64,000 nucleotides of DNA from Rhodospirillales bacterium. GTDB taxonomy: Bacteria; Pseudomonadota; Alphaproteobacteria; Micavibrionales; Micavibrionaceae. The notes below the pieces were generated by a model that saw only the letters and a list, made by a program, of their open reading frames with translations, ran no database searches and was not told where the DNA came from. The stretch lies in the NCBI GenBank assembly GCA_020638295.1, contig JACKIU010000002.1:310001-374000 (forward strand). Direction: 5' to 3'. Below, piece by piece: positions 24,247 to 34,048 of this stretch; positions within the stretch are counted from its first letter, which is position 1, and every line of letters begins with the position of its first letter. The translations under genes and the position numbers were made by a program.

Positions 24247-24379
24247 AATTCCTGAAAAAACCTCTTATCGCTAAGCTCCCGATATAAACGCAAACTCCCA
24301 TTAATGTCCAATCAAAACATTATTGGTACACCGCGCCTTTTTTTGTTTAAATGCCTGAACAAAAACGGAGCAAATCACT

Positions 24380-25855
24380 GTGACGACCAAAATACAAAAT
24401 CTGATCATCCTCGCTTGCGCAATTTTCTTGCTCGCCCTGCCCGCGCGCGCCGAAACCGTCACGGAGGAAGGCGCAGGACATTTACAAACCCTGTTTCAGA
24501 ATCTGCTCGACGCCCGCGCACAAAAAGACGCGCATGTCGCCTACGAAGGCAAAGTCACCGTAGAACCGGCCGAAACCTACTATGCGATTACCTGGCCCGC
24601 CATAACGCTGAACAGCGCCGATGGTGAACAGGTCAAAATTGGTCTGATCGCGATGAACGCCGCCCCGCATGACAAACCCGGCCAATATAAAGTCACCACC
24701 GCCCTGCCCTCACCCATCATCGGCCATGACGCAGCAGGAGTCGAAACCCTAAACGTCACGATCGGGGGGCAACACGCCGCCGGTATTTTCGATGAAACAC
24801 TCGGCAATTTCATTAAAATGGATGTCCGGCTTGAAAACATCCGGATACTTCTCGATGGCGGGAAAGCTTTGGCGAAGATCCCGGCCCTTTTCATGCGCTA
24901 TGACTTGAGCGAAGATGAACGGGGGCGTTTTTCCGGCCCCTCGCATTTTGAAATCTCAGACCTCACCCTGTCGCAGGCCGAGAACAGCCAGAACCTGTCG
25001 CTTGAAAAATTCATCATCGCCGGAACGATTAAGGGGCTGGACGCTCAGGCGCTGCGCGCTCTTCCTGAAAACACCGAAGCGCCGCAATCCCCGCTCAAGC
25101 TTTCCAACGCCGCCAGCATGACCCTCAGCGTAAAAAACCTGCAGGCCTCTACCCCGTCGCAAACGCAAAGCACGAATGGATTCAGCCTGCAATCCGCAAG
25201 TCTGGGCTTTACCTATGAAAACGTTCTCAGCGGCACCGCCACAGCGAGCACAATGCTCAGCTTCCATGGGTTGAACCCAGACGGCCTGCCGGAAAATATC
25301 CGCACCCTGCTCCCCACAACCGGAAGTCTTAACCTCACGCAGCACAACATTCCGGTTGACGCCATTCAGCAGACATTGCAAAACAGCGCCAGCCTGCTCA
25401 GCCTGCCTTTGTTGTTCAAACTCCCGGCTATCCTTGCTCAGGCCGGCAGTTACGTCGAAATCAAAGACACCGGACTGCAAAACGACGAATACAGCGTTGA
25501 TCTGAGCAGCCATATACGCGCCGACCTGACCGCCCTGAACAGCGCCACCGCAAGCGGCACACTGCGTTTTGCCGGACTGGACAAGCTCCTCGCCCGCGCG
25601 CAAGTCATCGGCTCGGATATTCACGCCTCCTCATACGCCATGCCGGTGCGCAGCCTCGCCCGTTTCCTCGAACGTCTAAAACCGTTGGGCCGCGTTGAAA
25701 CGGACGCCGAGAAAGGCTTCGTTCATATCTTTGATTTAAAACTGGACGCAGCCGGAAAATTCACCATCAACGACCAGAATGCCGGTGCTTTATTCAATAA
25801 AGAACTCAGCCCGCTGCCTGCTGCACCGAAGAATGCGCCCGAGAATCCGCTTTAA
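24380..25855 (+). CDS. Secreted DUF2125-like protein of unknown function
   Basis: The 491-residue protein has a signal peptide (hydrophobic core about 7-21, ending PARA). The mature part is a long chain predicted to be rich in beta strands, with few cysteines and many Thr/Ser/Asn, resembling the periplasmic DUF2125/DUF945-type proteins of Gram-negatives. That resemblance is weak. The last 50 bp overlap the convergent hemW gene. It is separated by 133 bp from the divergent helicase-domain gene. The start follows an AACGGAG ribosome site. Confidence 0.6.
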   Translation: MTTKIQNLIILACAIFLLALPARAETVTEEGAGHLQTLFQNLLDARAQKDAHVAYEGKVTVEPAETYYAITWPAITLNSADGEQVKIGLIAMNAAPHDKPGQYKVTTALPSPIIGHDAAGVETLNVTIGGQHAAGIFDETLGNFIKMDVRLENIRILLDGGKALAKIPALFMRYDLSEDERGRFSGPSHFEISDLTLSQAENSQNLSLEKFIIAGTIKGLDAQALRALPENTEAPQSPLKLSNAASMTLSVKNLQASTPSQTQSTNGFSLQSASLGFTYENVLSGTATASTMLSFHGLNPDGLPENIRTLLPTTGSLNLTQHNIPVDAIQQTLQNSASLLSLPLLFKLPAILAQAGSYVEIKDTGLQNDEYSVDLSSHIRADLTALNSATASGTLRFAGLDKLLARAQVIGSDIHASSYAMPVRSLARFLERLKPLGRVETDAEKGFVHIFDLKLDAAGKFTINDQNAGALFNKELSPLPAAPKNAPENPL

Positions 25856-27014
25856 GTTTAAGGATGTACGGAATAAGCGCATTCAGGCGCAACGTCCCCT
25901 CGCGGCTTAAACGCATCGCGCCCTTGTCCATGATGATCCAGCCCTCGTCAATCGCGATTTGCAAATGCCCCTCATCAATATACCTGCGCCAATCACACCC
26001 CCCCTGCGCGCTTAAATGATCGAACCGCACCCCCTCGCGCAGGCGCAGCCCCATCATCAACGCCTCCATAAACCGATCCTCGGATGATAAAGTTTCAAAC
26101 GGATGCGCCCCGATTCCACGTTCATCAACCCGCGACAACCACATATCAGGCACGGCATGTTCCCGCGTCGCCACCTTGCGCCCGTCCTCCAGTATTAAAC
26201 GCCCATGCGCTCCCGGCCCGATCCCGATATAATCCCCGTAATGCCAATACATCAGATTATGCCGCGATTCATGACCCGCCGCCGCGTGGTTCGACACCTC
26301 ATAAGCAGGCAGGCCCGCCTCGTCCAAAACATCCTGCGTCAAAGCGTAAAACGCACTGGCCTGATCCTCATCCGGCAAATCAAACAGCCCTTGTGCATGA
26401 TCGAAATAAAACGGCGTATTGCGCTCAATCGTCAGCTGATACAGCGACAAATGCCCGCCCGCCAGCGCCGCAGCCTGTTCCAACTCCACCCGCCAGTCCT
26501 CCAAAGCCTGCCCGGGCCGCGCATACATCAAATCAAAACTGAACCGCTCAAAATTCTCCCGCGCGATCTCAATCGCCTTAAGTGCTTCCGCCGCGCTATG
26601 CTGGCGCCCCAAAAATTTGAGGTCCTCATCATTCAGAGCCTGCACACCGACCGAAACCCGGTTCACCCCCGCCACGCGAAACGCCGCAAACTTCTCGGCC
26701 TCAATCGATGTTGGATTCGCCTCCAAGCTCACTTCCAGATCATTGACCTGCGGCCACAGCGCCCGCGCTTTTTCAATCACCCGCCCCACCGTCTCCGGGT
26801 CCATCAGCGACGGCGTCCCCCCGCCAAAAAATATCGACGCCAGCGTCCGCCCGCGCGTTAACGCGGCATAATGCTCCAGCGCCCGCTCATACGCGCCGGC
26901 CCAGCGGCGCTGATCGACCTTCTCCGCAACATGGGAATTGAAATCGCAATACGGACATTTGGCCAGACAAAAAGGCCAGTGGATATATAACCCGATCTGG
27001 CCTTGATTGTTCAT
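25806..27014 (-). CDS. hemW: Radical SAM heme chaperone HemW
   Basis: The 402-residue protein has the radical SAM cluster motif CLAKCPYCDF near residue 16, preceded by GLYIHWPF, the HemW/HemN signature. IFFGGGTPSLMDP (about 60-72) and EANPTSIEAEKF follow, then VNRVSVGVQALND. HemW binds heme and hands it to respiratory proteins. It differs from HemN in lacking the N-terminal extension of oxygen-independent coproporphyrinogen oxidases, and the rdgB-rph neighbourhood is typical. An IcmD-like gene separates it from rdgB, which is unusual. Confidence 0.9.
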   Translation of the reverse strand: MNNQGQIGLYIHWPFCLAKCPYCDFNSHVAEKVDQRRWAGAYERALEHYAALTRGRTLASIFFGGGTPSLMDPETVGRVIEKARALWPQVNDLEVSLEANPTSIEAEKFAAFRVAGVNRVSVGVQALNDEDLKFLGRQHSAAEALKAIEIARENFERFSFDLMYARPGQALEDWRVELEQAAALAGGHLSLYQLTIERNTPFYFDHAQGLFDLPDEDQASAFYALTQDVLDEAGLPAYEVSNHAAAGHESRHNLMYWHYGDYIGIGPGAHGRLILEDGRKVATREHAVPDMWLSRVDERGIGAHPFETLSSEDRFMEALMMGLRLREGVRFDHLSAQGGCDWRRYIDEGHLQIAIDEGWIIMDKGAMRLSREGTLRLNALIPYILKLKADSRAHSSVQQAAG

Positions 27015-27035
27015 GCGCTAAAAATCTTGCTTGAA

Positions 27036-27437
27036 TTAACGAACGTTAAAATCCGCTCTGTTCAACTCAGCCGGTTCAATAAATGTCCCGGTCGTCCCGA
27101 TCGTATTGAGCATCGATTCAAACACGATCGGCAAAGCGAACAACGCCCCACCGGCAGCCAGACGAATGGCGCCGTCCTTCAACGGTGTCTGCGACGGGTT
27201 TTCAACGTGATCCTTCAGTTTCATCACACCCAAAACCCCCATCAACAAGCCAATCATGTACGAAATCGCCGTCACCATCCCGGGCAATTCTTCGATAGAT
27301 TCGGTGATGTTGCGGGCAATATCACTAAAATTATTATCAGTAGTAAATTGCGCATGCGCTTGCTCACCGCTGGCCAACAATCCAACTACAAATGCCGCTT
27401 GGAACTGCAAAACCTTGGCATTCAAAATCTTAATCAT
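27036..27437 (-). CDS. IcmD/DotP-like inner-membrane protein
   Basis: The 133-residue protein starts at ATG 27437 after an AGGGAGG ribosome site. It has a signal-like hydrophobic N-terminus ending GEQAHA, then two membrane helices (about 60-80 and 101-120) joined by a loop VMKLKDHVENPSQTPL. That loop and spacing recall IcmD/DotP of type IVB secretion systems, where I remember a KxKxHxxNPTQxP motif. No other Dot/Icm gene is in the window. The similarity is from memory. It lies between hemW and rdgB. Confidence 0.55.
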   Translation of the reverse strand: MIKILNAKVLQFQAAFVVGLLASGEQAHAQFTTDNNFSDIARNITESIEELPGMVTAISYMIGLLMGVLGVMKLKDHVENPSQTPLKDGAIRLAAGGALFALPIVFESMLNTIGTTGTFIEPAELNRADFNVR

Positions 27438-27554
27438 AACAACCTCCCTGGCGTGTAAAGTAACTTCTCGCCATAGCGGGTATTTTATATAATAAAACAC
27501 CCCCAAAAGTCAAATTTTTCACACAGATCAGAGCAAAGGCGTGTGCATATAATT

Positions 27555-28172
27555 TTACGCCACTTTTAAGGCAAAACATCCGGCCACCAGTTTTTTAAAC
27601 GCACTCGCCCGGTGGCTCATCGCATGTTTCTCGACCGGTTCCATCTGCGCAAACGTAACGCTATGCCCCTCTGGCACAAAAATCGGATCATAACCGAATC
27701 CTTTACCCCCGCGCGGCGGAAATTTAAGCGTGCCCTCAACCCGGCCTTCAAAGGCCTCAACATGCCCATCCGGCCAGGCCAGCGCCAAGGCGCAAATAAA
27801 TGCCGCGCTGCGATCTTGCGCATCCCCCAACGCCTCACGCACGCGTTCCATCGCATACCCAAAATCGCGGACCCCATCCGGCTTTTCCGCCCAGCGCGCC
27901 GAATAAATCCCCGGCTCACCGCCCAGCGCCGTCACGCTCAAACCGCTATCATCTGCCAAAGCAGGCTTGCCCGAAGCTTTTGCCGCCGCCAGCGCTTTCA
28001 ACCGCGCATTGCCTGCAAAGCTATCCTCGGTCTCTTCCGGCTCCGGCAAACCCAGCTCCCCGGCAGTATAAAATGTTGAAATATACGGCCCCAGCAAATC
28101 GGCGATCTCACGCGCCTTACCCGCATTATGCGTCGCCACGACCAGTTCTTTCTCAGCAAATATGCGCGCCAT
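27555..28172 (-). CDS. rdgB: Non-canonical purine NTP pyrophosphatase (RdgB/HAM1)
   Basis: The 205-residue enzyme hydrolyses ITP, dITP and XTP to monophosphates, keeping deaminated purines out of nucleic acids. Signatures: VVATHNAGKAREI at the N-terminus, EETEDSFAGNARLKALAAA, the catalytic ALADDSGL (about residue 74-81) and PPRGGKGFGYDPIFVPEG. The ending SHRASAFKKL is also conserved. The gene is 3 bp downstream of rph, so the two form an operon, the usual arrangement in alphaproteobacteria. Confidence 0.95.
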   Translation of the reverse strand: MARIFAEKELVVATHNAGKAREIADLLGPYISTFYTAGELGLPEPEETEDSFAGNARLKALAAAKASGKPALADDSGLSVTALGGEPGIYSARWAEKPDGVRDFGYAMERVREALGDAQDRSAAFICALALAWPDGHVEAFEGRVEGTLKFPPRGGKGFGYDPIFVPEGHSVTFAQMEPVEKHAMSHRASAFKKLVAGCFALKVA

Positions 28173-28175
28173 TTC

Positions 28176-28895
28176 CTAAAGCCCCAAAACCTCTTTCTGC
28201 AACGCCGTCAGCTCCGCGCAGCCCTTTTTCGCCAATTCCAGCAGCTTGAAAAACTCTTCCTCGCTGAACGGTGCTTTTTCCGCCGTGCCCTGAATTTCAA
28301 CGATTCCCCCCTGACCGGTCATCACAAAATTCGCATCCGTCTCGGCTGTGCTGTCCTCATCATAATCCAGATCCGAAACCGCTTGCCCTTCATAAATCCC
28401 GCACGAAATCGCCGAGACGAAATCCTTCACCGGCACCGCAGCCATCGCCCCGGTTTCCACCCAATGCTGAAACGCCAGATACATCGCGACAAACCCACCG
28501 GTAATCGAAGCCGTGCGCGTCCCGCCATCGGCCTGAATCACATCGCAATCCACCCGCACCTGCCGTTCGCCCATCGCTTCAAAATCCACCACGCTCCGCA
28601 GCGCCCGACCGATCAAACGCTGGATCTCCTGCGTCCGGCCCGACTGTTTCCCGCGCGCCGCTTCCCGGTCCATCCGCGACCCCGTCGAACGCGGCAGCAT
28701 CCCGTATTCCCCGGTCACCCAGCCCATACCGGTCCCTTTCATCCAGCCCGGCACTTTCTCCTCCGCCGTGGCCATACACAACACATGCGTATCGCCGAAT
28801 TTCACCAGACATGACCCTTCCGCATGCTTGTTCACATGCGGAAGTATCTCGACATTACGCATTTCATCAAATTTCCGGCCGGACGGACGCGCCAT
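28176..28895 (-). CDS. rph: Ribonuclease PH
   Basis: The 239-residue exoribonuclease trims tRNA 3' ends by phosphorolysis. From ATG 28895 it begins MARPSGRKFDEMRNVEI, followed by GSCLVKFGDTHVLCMAT, GMGWVTGEYGMLPRSTGSR and GRTQEIQRLIGRALRSV, all RNase PH hallmarks. VDCDVIQADGGTRTASITG holds the phosphate and metal region. A GAGGGAG ribosome site supports the chosen start, five residues inside the longest frame. It leads the rph-rdgB unit. Confidence 0.96.
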   Translation of the reverse strand: MARPSGRKFDEMRNVEILPHVNKHAEGSCLVKFGDTHVLCMATAEEKVPGWMKGTGMGWVTGEYGMLPRSTGSRMDREAARGKQSGRTQEIQRLIGRALRSVVDFEAMGERQVRVDCDVIQADGGTRTASITGGFVAMYLAFQHWVETGAMAAVPVKDFVSAISCGIYEGQAVSDLDYDEDSTAETDANFVMTGQGGIVEIQGTAEKAPFSEEEFFKLLELAKKGCAELTALQKEVLGL

Positions 28896-29090
28896 AAAAA
28901 ACTCCCTCAAAACGATAATAAACCTGCCGCCACCCTAAGCAGTGCGGCAAAACACCTCAAGCAAATTATGCCCGCCCATAACAAAGATCGTGGATGAACG
29001 CACATTCCGCATCCATGCCCCTTGCCTGCCCGTATCGTTCTTGGCACGATAAAGTCGTATAACTGCCAACAGCGATTGAACCGACACACA

Positions 29091-30083
29091 ATGAAAAAAC
29101 TGCTTATCCTGCCCCTGCTTCTCGCCTTGATCTGTCTGGGAATACACACCGGCGCACAGGCGCAAATCCAGTTCGACCGGAACGACGATGTCGAGTATGA
29201 ATTCAACTTCGGCGGCGAGGAAGAGGAAGAGGGCCCCAAAGTTATAAACCCTTTTGCCGACAAATATAAGGCAGACCTCACCGCGCAAAAAACCGAAGGC
29301 ACCAGCCTTCTGCCCAATTTCATCTATTACTTCACCTTCCTGCGCAAACCCGGGGCCGCGCCCGATGATCTCAATCTTTACATCTTTTCACCCGGAACCG
29401 TCACCGGTTGCCTCAGCAAAGAACAGGCCGGATTGGAAACCGTAAAAATCGCCCCGGCCCTGCAAATCAAAATCACGGAAGGCCAAACGAGTGTTGATAC
29501 AGAAACAGTTCGCTACTTCCATTATGAATGCAAACCGGAAACCGGCATGGTTGAAATGCAAATCACCCTGAGCAAAGAACAACTGGCTAAAGACAAAATC
29601 AACAAACTCGTCTTGTACAGCGAAGCCGTCGGCCCGTTCAATGACATCATGCTCGACATGCAGGACGACCGTATTAATGTCGAATCCAGACTCTGCGACT
29701 TGAGCCGCTTCGGCCTGCCAACCAAGGGAATCCCAACAACCTTCACCTACTGGCTCTACCCTGAAAACACCATGGTTCTGCAGACTTCATCCGCAGATTC
29801 GCGCGATCAAAAAATCCGCTCAGAGGTTCTCGCACTAGCCCGCCGCCGCGGCCTGACACCGCTGGAAGAAATTATTCCCGGATTTGAAAAAGAGCATCTG
29901 AATGACAACAAGCTCTTCGTTGTCGATCGCGCCGGGCGCTACAAGGAAGAACTCGCCGATCCGCGCAATACCTTCACTCTGGGGCAAATACAGCAATCTG
30001 AAATGTATTTCGGGGCAAAAGGTCCCTATAACAAGACCGTTGAAATCCCTGTTTACGCCCGCGCCCCCGGCATTCACGAATAA
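29091..30083 (+). CDS. Secreted protein of unknown function
   Basis: The 330-residue product, started at ATG 29091, has a clear signal peptide (MKKLLILPLLLALICLGIHTGAQAQ). The mature protein opens with an acidic Glu/Asp-rich stretch, then a mixed alpha/beta sequence with a few cysteines and no recognised motif. It occupies the place where many alphaproteobacteria carry the heat-shock repressor gene hrcA between rph and grpE. It shows no helix-turn-helix, so it is not HrcA. A weak relation to other envelope proteins cannot be excluded. Confidence 0.6.
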   Translation: MKKLLILPLLLALICLGIHTGAQAQIQFDRNDDVEYEFNFGGEEEEEGPKVINPFADKYKADLTAQKTEGTSLLPNFIYYFTFLRKPGAAPDDLNLYIFSPGTVTGCLSKEQAGLETVKIAPALQIKITEGQTSVDTETVRYFHYECKPETGMVEMQITLSKEQLAKDKINKLVLYSEAVGPFNDIMLDMQDDRINVESRLCDLSRFGLPTKGIPTTFTYWLYPENTMVLQTSSADSRDQKIRSEVLALARRRGLTPLEEIIPGFEKEHLNDNKLFVVDRAGRYKEELADPRNTFTLGQIQQSEMYFGAKGPYNKTVEIPVYARAPGIHE

Positions 30084-30185
30084 CAATCTCAAAGGGGCGT
30101 GTCATTCCTGCCTTGATTCTTTGCCGCAAAACGGGAATCATGCCCTTTCGAACAACATTGCACACAACGCACATACAAATATAAA

Positions 30186-30899
30186 ATGAACACACCCGAA
30201 GCCGAAAAACCAAACGCAACCGAAAGAGAAGAAACACTCACCGAGCGCTCTGCCCGCCTCGAAGCCGAAGCCGCCGGACTGTATAACAACAAATCGGAAG
30301 GAACCGATCCCCTCGCCCCCGAGCCCTTAGACGGTGAAAACGAACCCCACGAGCCTCACCCTACAGAACAAAACGACGCATCCCCGGCAATCGCCGAAGA
30401 ACTCGAACAAACCAGAGATCATCTTAAACGCGCGCTGGCCGAGGCCGAAAACACCCGCCGCCGCGCCCAAAAAGAACGCGAAGACGCCTCGAAATTCGCC
30501 GTATCTTCATTGGCCAAAGATCTGCTCGATGTCGCCGACAATCTCCGCCGCGCCCTTGAAGCCGTGCCCGAAGATTTGCTCGACACCGAACCGCGCCTTA
30601 AAAATCTCGTTGATGGAATCGAGGCCACCGAGCGTACCTTGCTCAAAAACTTCGAAAAGCACGGCATTCAAAAAATCGAGCCACTCGACCAGCCCTTTGA
30701 CCCCAATTACCACGAAGTCATGTTTGAGGCCCCGGTTCCCGGCAAACCGGCAGGCACCGTGATGCAAGTTATGGAATCCGGATATGTCTTGAATGGCCGC
30801 ATCCTGCGCCCCGCCCGCGTCGGCGTGGTCAAGGACGACGGCTCGACCCCGCCCACAGGCGAAACACCCCCCGGCGGCCATATAGATACGCAGGCTTAA
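30186..30899 (+). CDS. grpE: Nucleotide exchange factor GrpE
   Basis: The 237-residue protein releases ADP from DnaK. A long acidic, disordered N-terminus (about 1-65) precedes the coiled-coil dimer helix (ELEQTRDHLKRALAEAENTRRRAQKE), the FAVSSLAKDLLDVADNLRRAL segment and the C-terminal beta domain with NYHEVMFEAP and GYVLNGRILRPARVGVVK. All are GrpE hallmarks. A GNAT gene with its own strong promoter separates it from dnaK, so grpE is probably transcribed on its own. Confidence 0.95.
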   Translation: MNTPEAEKPNATEREETLTERSARLEAEAAGLYNNKSEGTDPLAPEPLDGENEPHEPHPTEQNDASPAIAEELEQTRDHLKRALAEAENTRRRAQKEREDASKFAVSSLAKDLLDVADNLRRALEAVPEDLLDTEPRLKNLVDGIEATERTLLKNFEKHGIQKIEPLDQPFDPNYHEVMFEAPVPGKPAGTVMQVMESGYVLNGRILRPARVGVVKDDGSTPPTGETPPGGHIDTQA

Positions 30900-30921
30900 A
30901 AAATCACAAATATGAAAAAAC

Positions 30922-30950
30922 TTGACAATTTTCATATTTCTCACTTATAT
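30922..30950 (+). promoter_or_regulatory. Near-consensus sigma-70 promoter for a leaderless mRNA
   Basis: TTGACA (30922-30927) and TTATAT (30945-30950) are separated by 17 bp. The expected transcription start is at about 30957-30959, which coincides with the ATG of the acetyltransferase at 30959. Confidence 0.65.
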
Positions 30951-30958
30951 CCCCAGCC

Positions 30959-31588
30959 ATGCAAGGTCATTTCACATCAGCTTCACTTGACACAGGAAAA
31001 CTGAGACGACGCACTTACTATACAGATCGACTCACTTTAATTCCCATGACGCCGGGAAACACACAAACACATAATGACGACCTTATTGAACTTTATCAGG
31101 ACCAGGCCTTTCTTCGATATTTGGGTGAAGCTGATTTCGGAAAAAAACCGTTTCAATCAGATGATATCCAAAAACGCGTTCACAATTTAGCCGCCGACTG
31201 GGATGAAATAGGGATTGGCTGCTATATCGTCATAGAAAGAAAAACCGGTGAATTCGCAGGCCGCGCCGGCTTAAGAAGCACAGAAGTGAATGGTCAACCG
31301 TCAATAGATTATCTCGCAGGGTTTTTAGAAAAACACCAAGGCAAGGGCTTTGGCACAGAAGCCGGATTGTTCGCTTTAGCGCAGGGGTTCGAACTTGGTA
31401 TCCGAGAAATCAAAAGCGTTACAACCGAACAAAACAAACCTTCACAAAACATGCTACGAAAACTCGGCTTTGTCTTAACACAAACAGAATATAAAGGCAT
31501 GATCTATACGGGTGGAAACCTGAATTTTGCTACCTTTAAGGCGCACTTACAAACAAAAGCCCGAACGCACCCCTCCCCGGGGACTTGA
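30959..31588 (+). CDS. RimJ/RimL-type GNAT acetyltransferase
   Basis: The 209-residue protein resembles acetyltransferases of the RimJ/RimL type: TDRLTLIPM at the N-terminus, ELYQDQAFLRYLGE, GFLEKHQGKGFGTEAGLFAL (acetyl-CoA loop, about 119-138) and NKPSQNMLRKLGF. The target is unknown. The sequence is noticeably richer in A/T than its neighbours and sits between grpE and dnaK, which suggests acquisition. The only ATG compatible with the domain is at 30959, about 9 bp after a consensus -10 box, with no room for a ribosome site, implying leaderless translation. Confidence 0.8.
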   Translation: MQGHFTSASLDTGKLRRRTYYTDRLTLIPMTPGNTQTHNDDLIELYQDQAFLRYLGEADFGKKPFQSDDIQKRVHNLAADWDEIGIGCYIVIERKTGEFAGRAGLRSTEVNGQPSIDYLAGFLEKHQGKGFGTEAGLFALAQGFELGIREIKSVTTEQNKPSQNMLRKLGFVLTQTEYKGMIYTGGNLNFATFKAHLQTKARTHPSPGT

Positions 31589-31615
31589 AACAAAAACCAA
31601 ATCGCTCTATATAAT
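31584..31615 (+). promoter_or_regulatory. Heat-shock-like promoter before dnaK
   Basis: CTTGAAA (31584-31590) followed after 14 bp by CTCTATAT fits the alphaproteobacterial RpoH consensus, with the -35 box overlapping the stop codon of the upstream gene. The same region also holds a perfect TATAAT (31610-31615) that could serve the housekeeping sigma with TTGAAA at 19 bp. No CIRCE repeat is seen. Confidence 0.45.
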
Positions 31616-31686
31616 CATATACAAAGTGCTGTGAAAAACGGGCTTTGGAGTATATAAATCTTGCTTAAGTTAAGGAGATAGAAAGC

Positions 31687-33624
<1,938 letters not shown>

Positions 33625-33636
33625 ATTAACCCATTA

Positions 33637-33712
33637 CGTCATTGCGAGCGCAAGCGAAGCAATCTAATATCTGGATTGCCGCGTCGGGCCAAAAGCCCTC
33701 ATCGCAATGACG
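33637..33712. repeat. Palindromic repeat R3, copy 2
   Basis: The 76 bp element has 11 bp terminal inverted repeats (CGTCATTGCGA and TCGCAATGACG) and inner arms like copy 1 at 15683-15768. It lies between dnaK and the short J-protein gene. Its right end supplies a false ATG (33707) to the following reading frame. Confidence 0.85.
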
Positions 33713-33736
33713 ATTTTGAGAACTGGAAATAAAGGC

Positions 33737-34048
33737 GTGACACACAAAGTCTCATACTACGACATTCTGGGCATTTCTCCGAAAGCGTCGGACGAGGATA
33801 TCAAACGCGCCTATCTGGGCATGGCCAAAAAATTCCACCCGGACCGCAACCCGCAAAACAGACGGCTCGCGGAACTGCGCTTTCAGGTGATCAACGAAGC
33901 CTATGCCGGACTAAAAACCCGGGAAAAGCGCGCCCATTATAACCGTACGCGGCGCCTTCGAGCCGAAAACGACAACAAGACAAACGTCGGCGTCTTCGCC
34001 CAGATCGGTGAATTCTTCCGGCCCAGAAACAAAGAGCTTAAACACTAA
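33737..34048 (+). CDS. Short J-domain co-chaperone
   Basis: The 103-residue protein is a J domain and little else: SYYDILGISPKASDEDIKRAYLGMAKKFHPDRNPQNRRLAELRFQVINEAY, with the HPD tripeptide that stimulates DnaK ATPase near residue 33. A short charged tail replaces the Gly/Phe and zinc regions of DnaJ. I set the start at GTG 33737, since the longer frame begins inside repeat R3. It overlaps dnaJ by one base. It is probably a specialised DnaK partner. Confidence 0.75.
   Translation: MTHKVSYYDILGISPKASDEDIKRAYLGMAKKFHPDRNPQNRRLAELRFQVINEAYAGLKTREKRAHYNRTRRLRAENDNKTNVGVFAQIGEFFRPRNKELKH

Noticed and set aside
30103..30185. CTTGATT near 30120 as a heat-shock promoter for grpE
   Set aside because: No matching -10 box at the right distance.
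31615..31650. GTGCTGTG-like sequence as a CIRCE element upstream of dnaK
   Set aside because: The second arm of the inverted repeat is missing.
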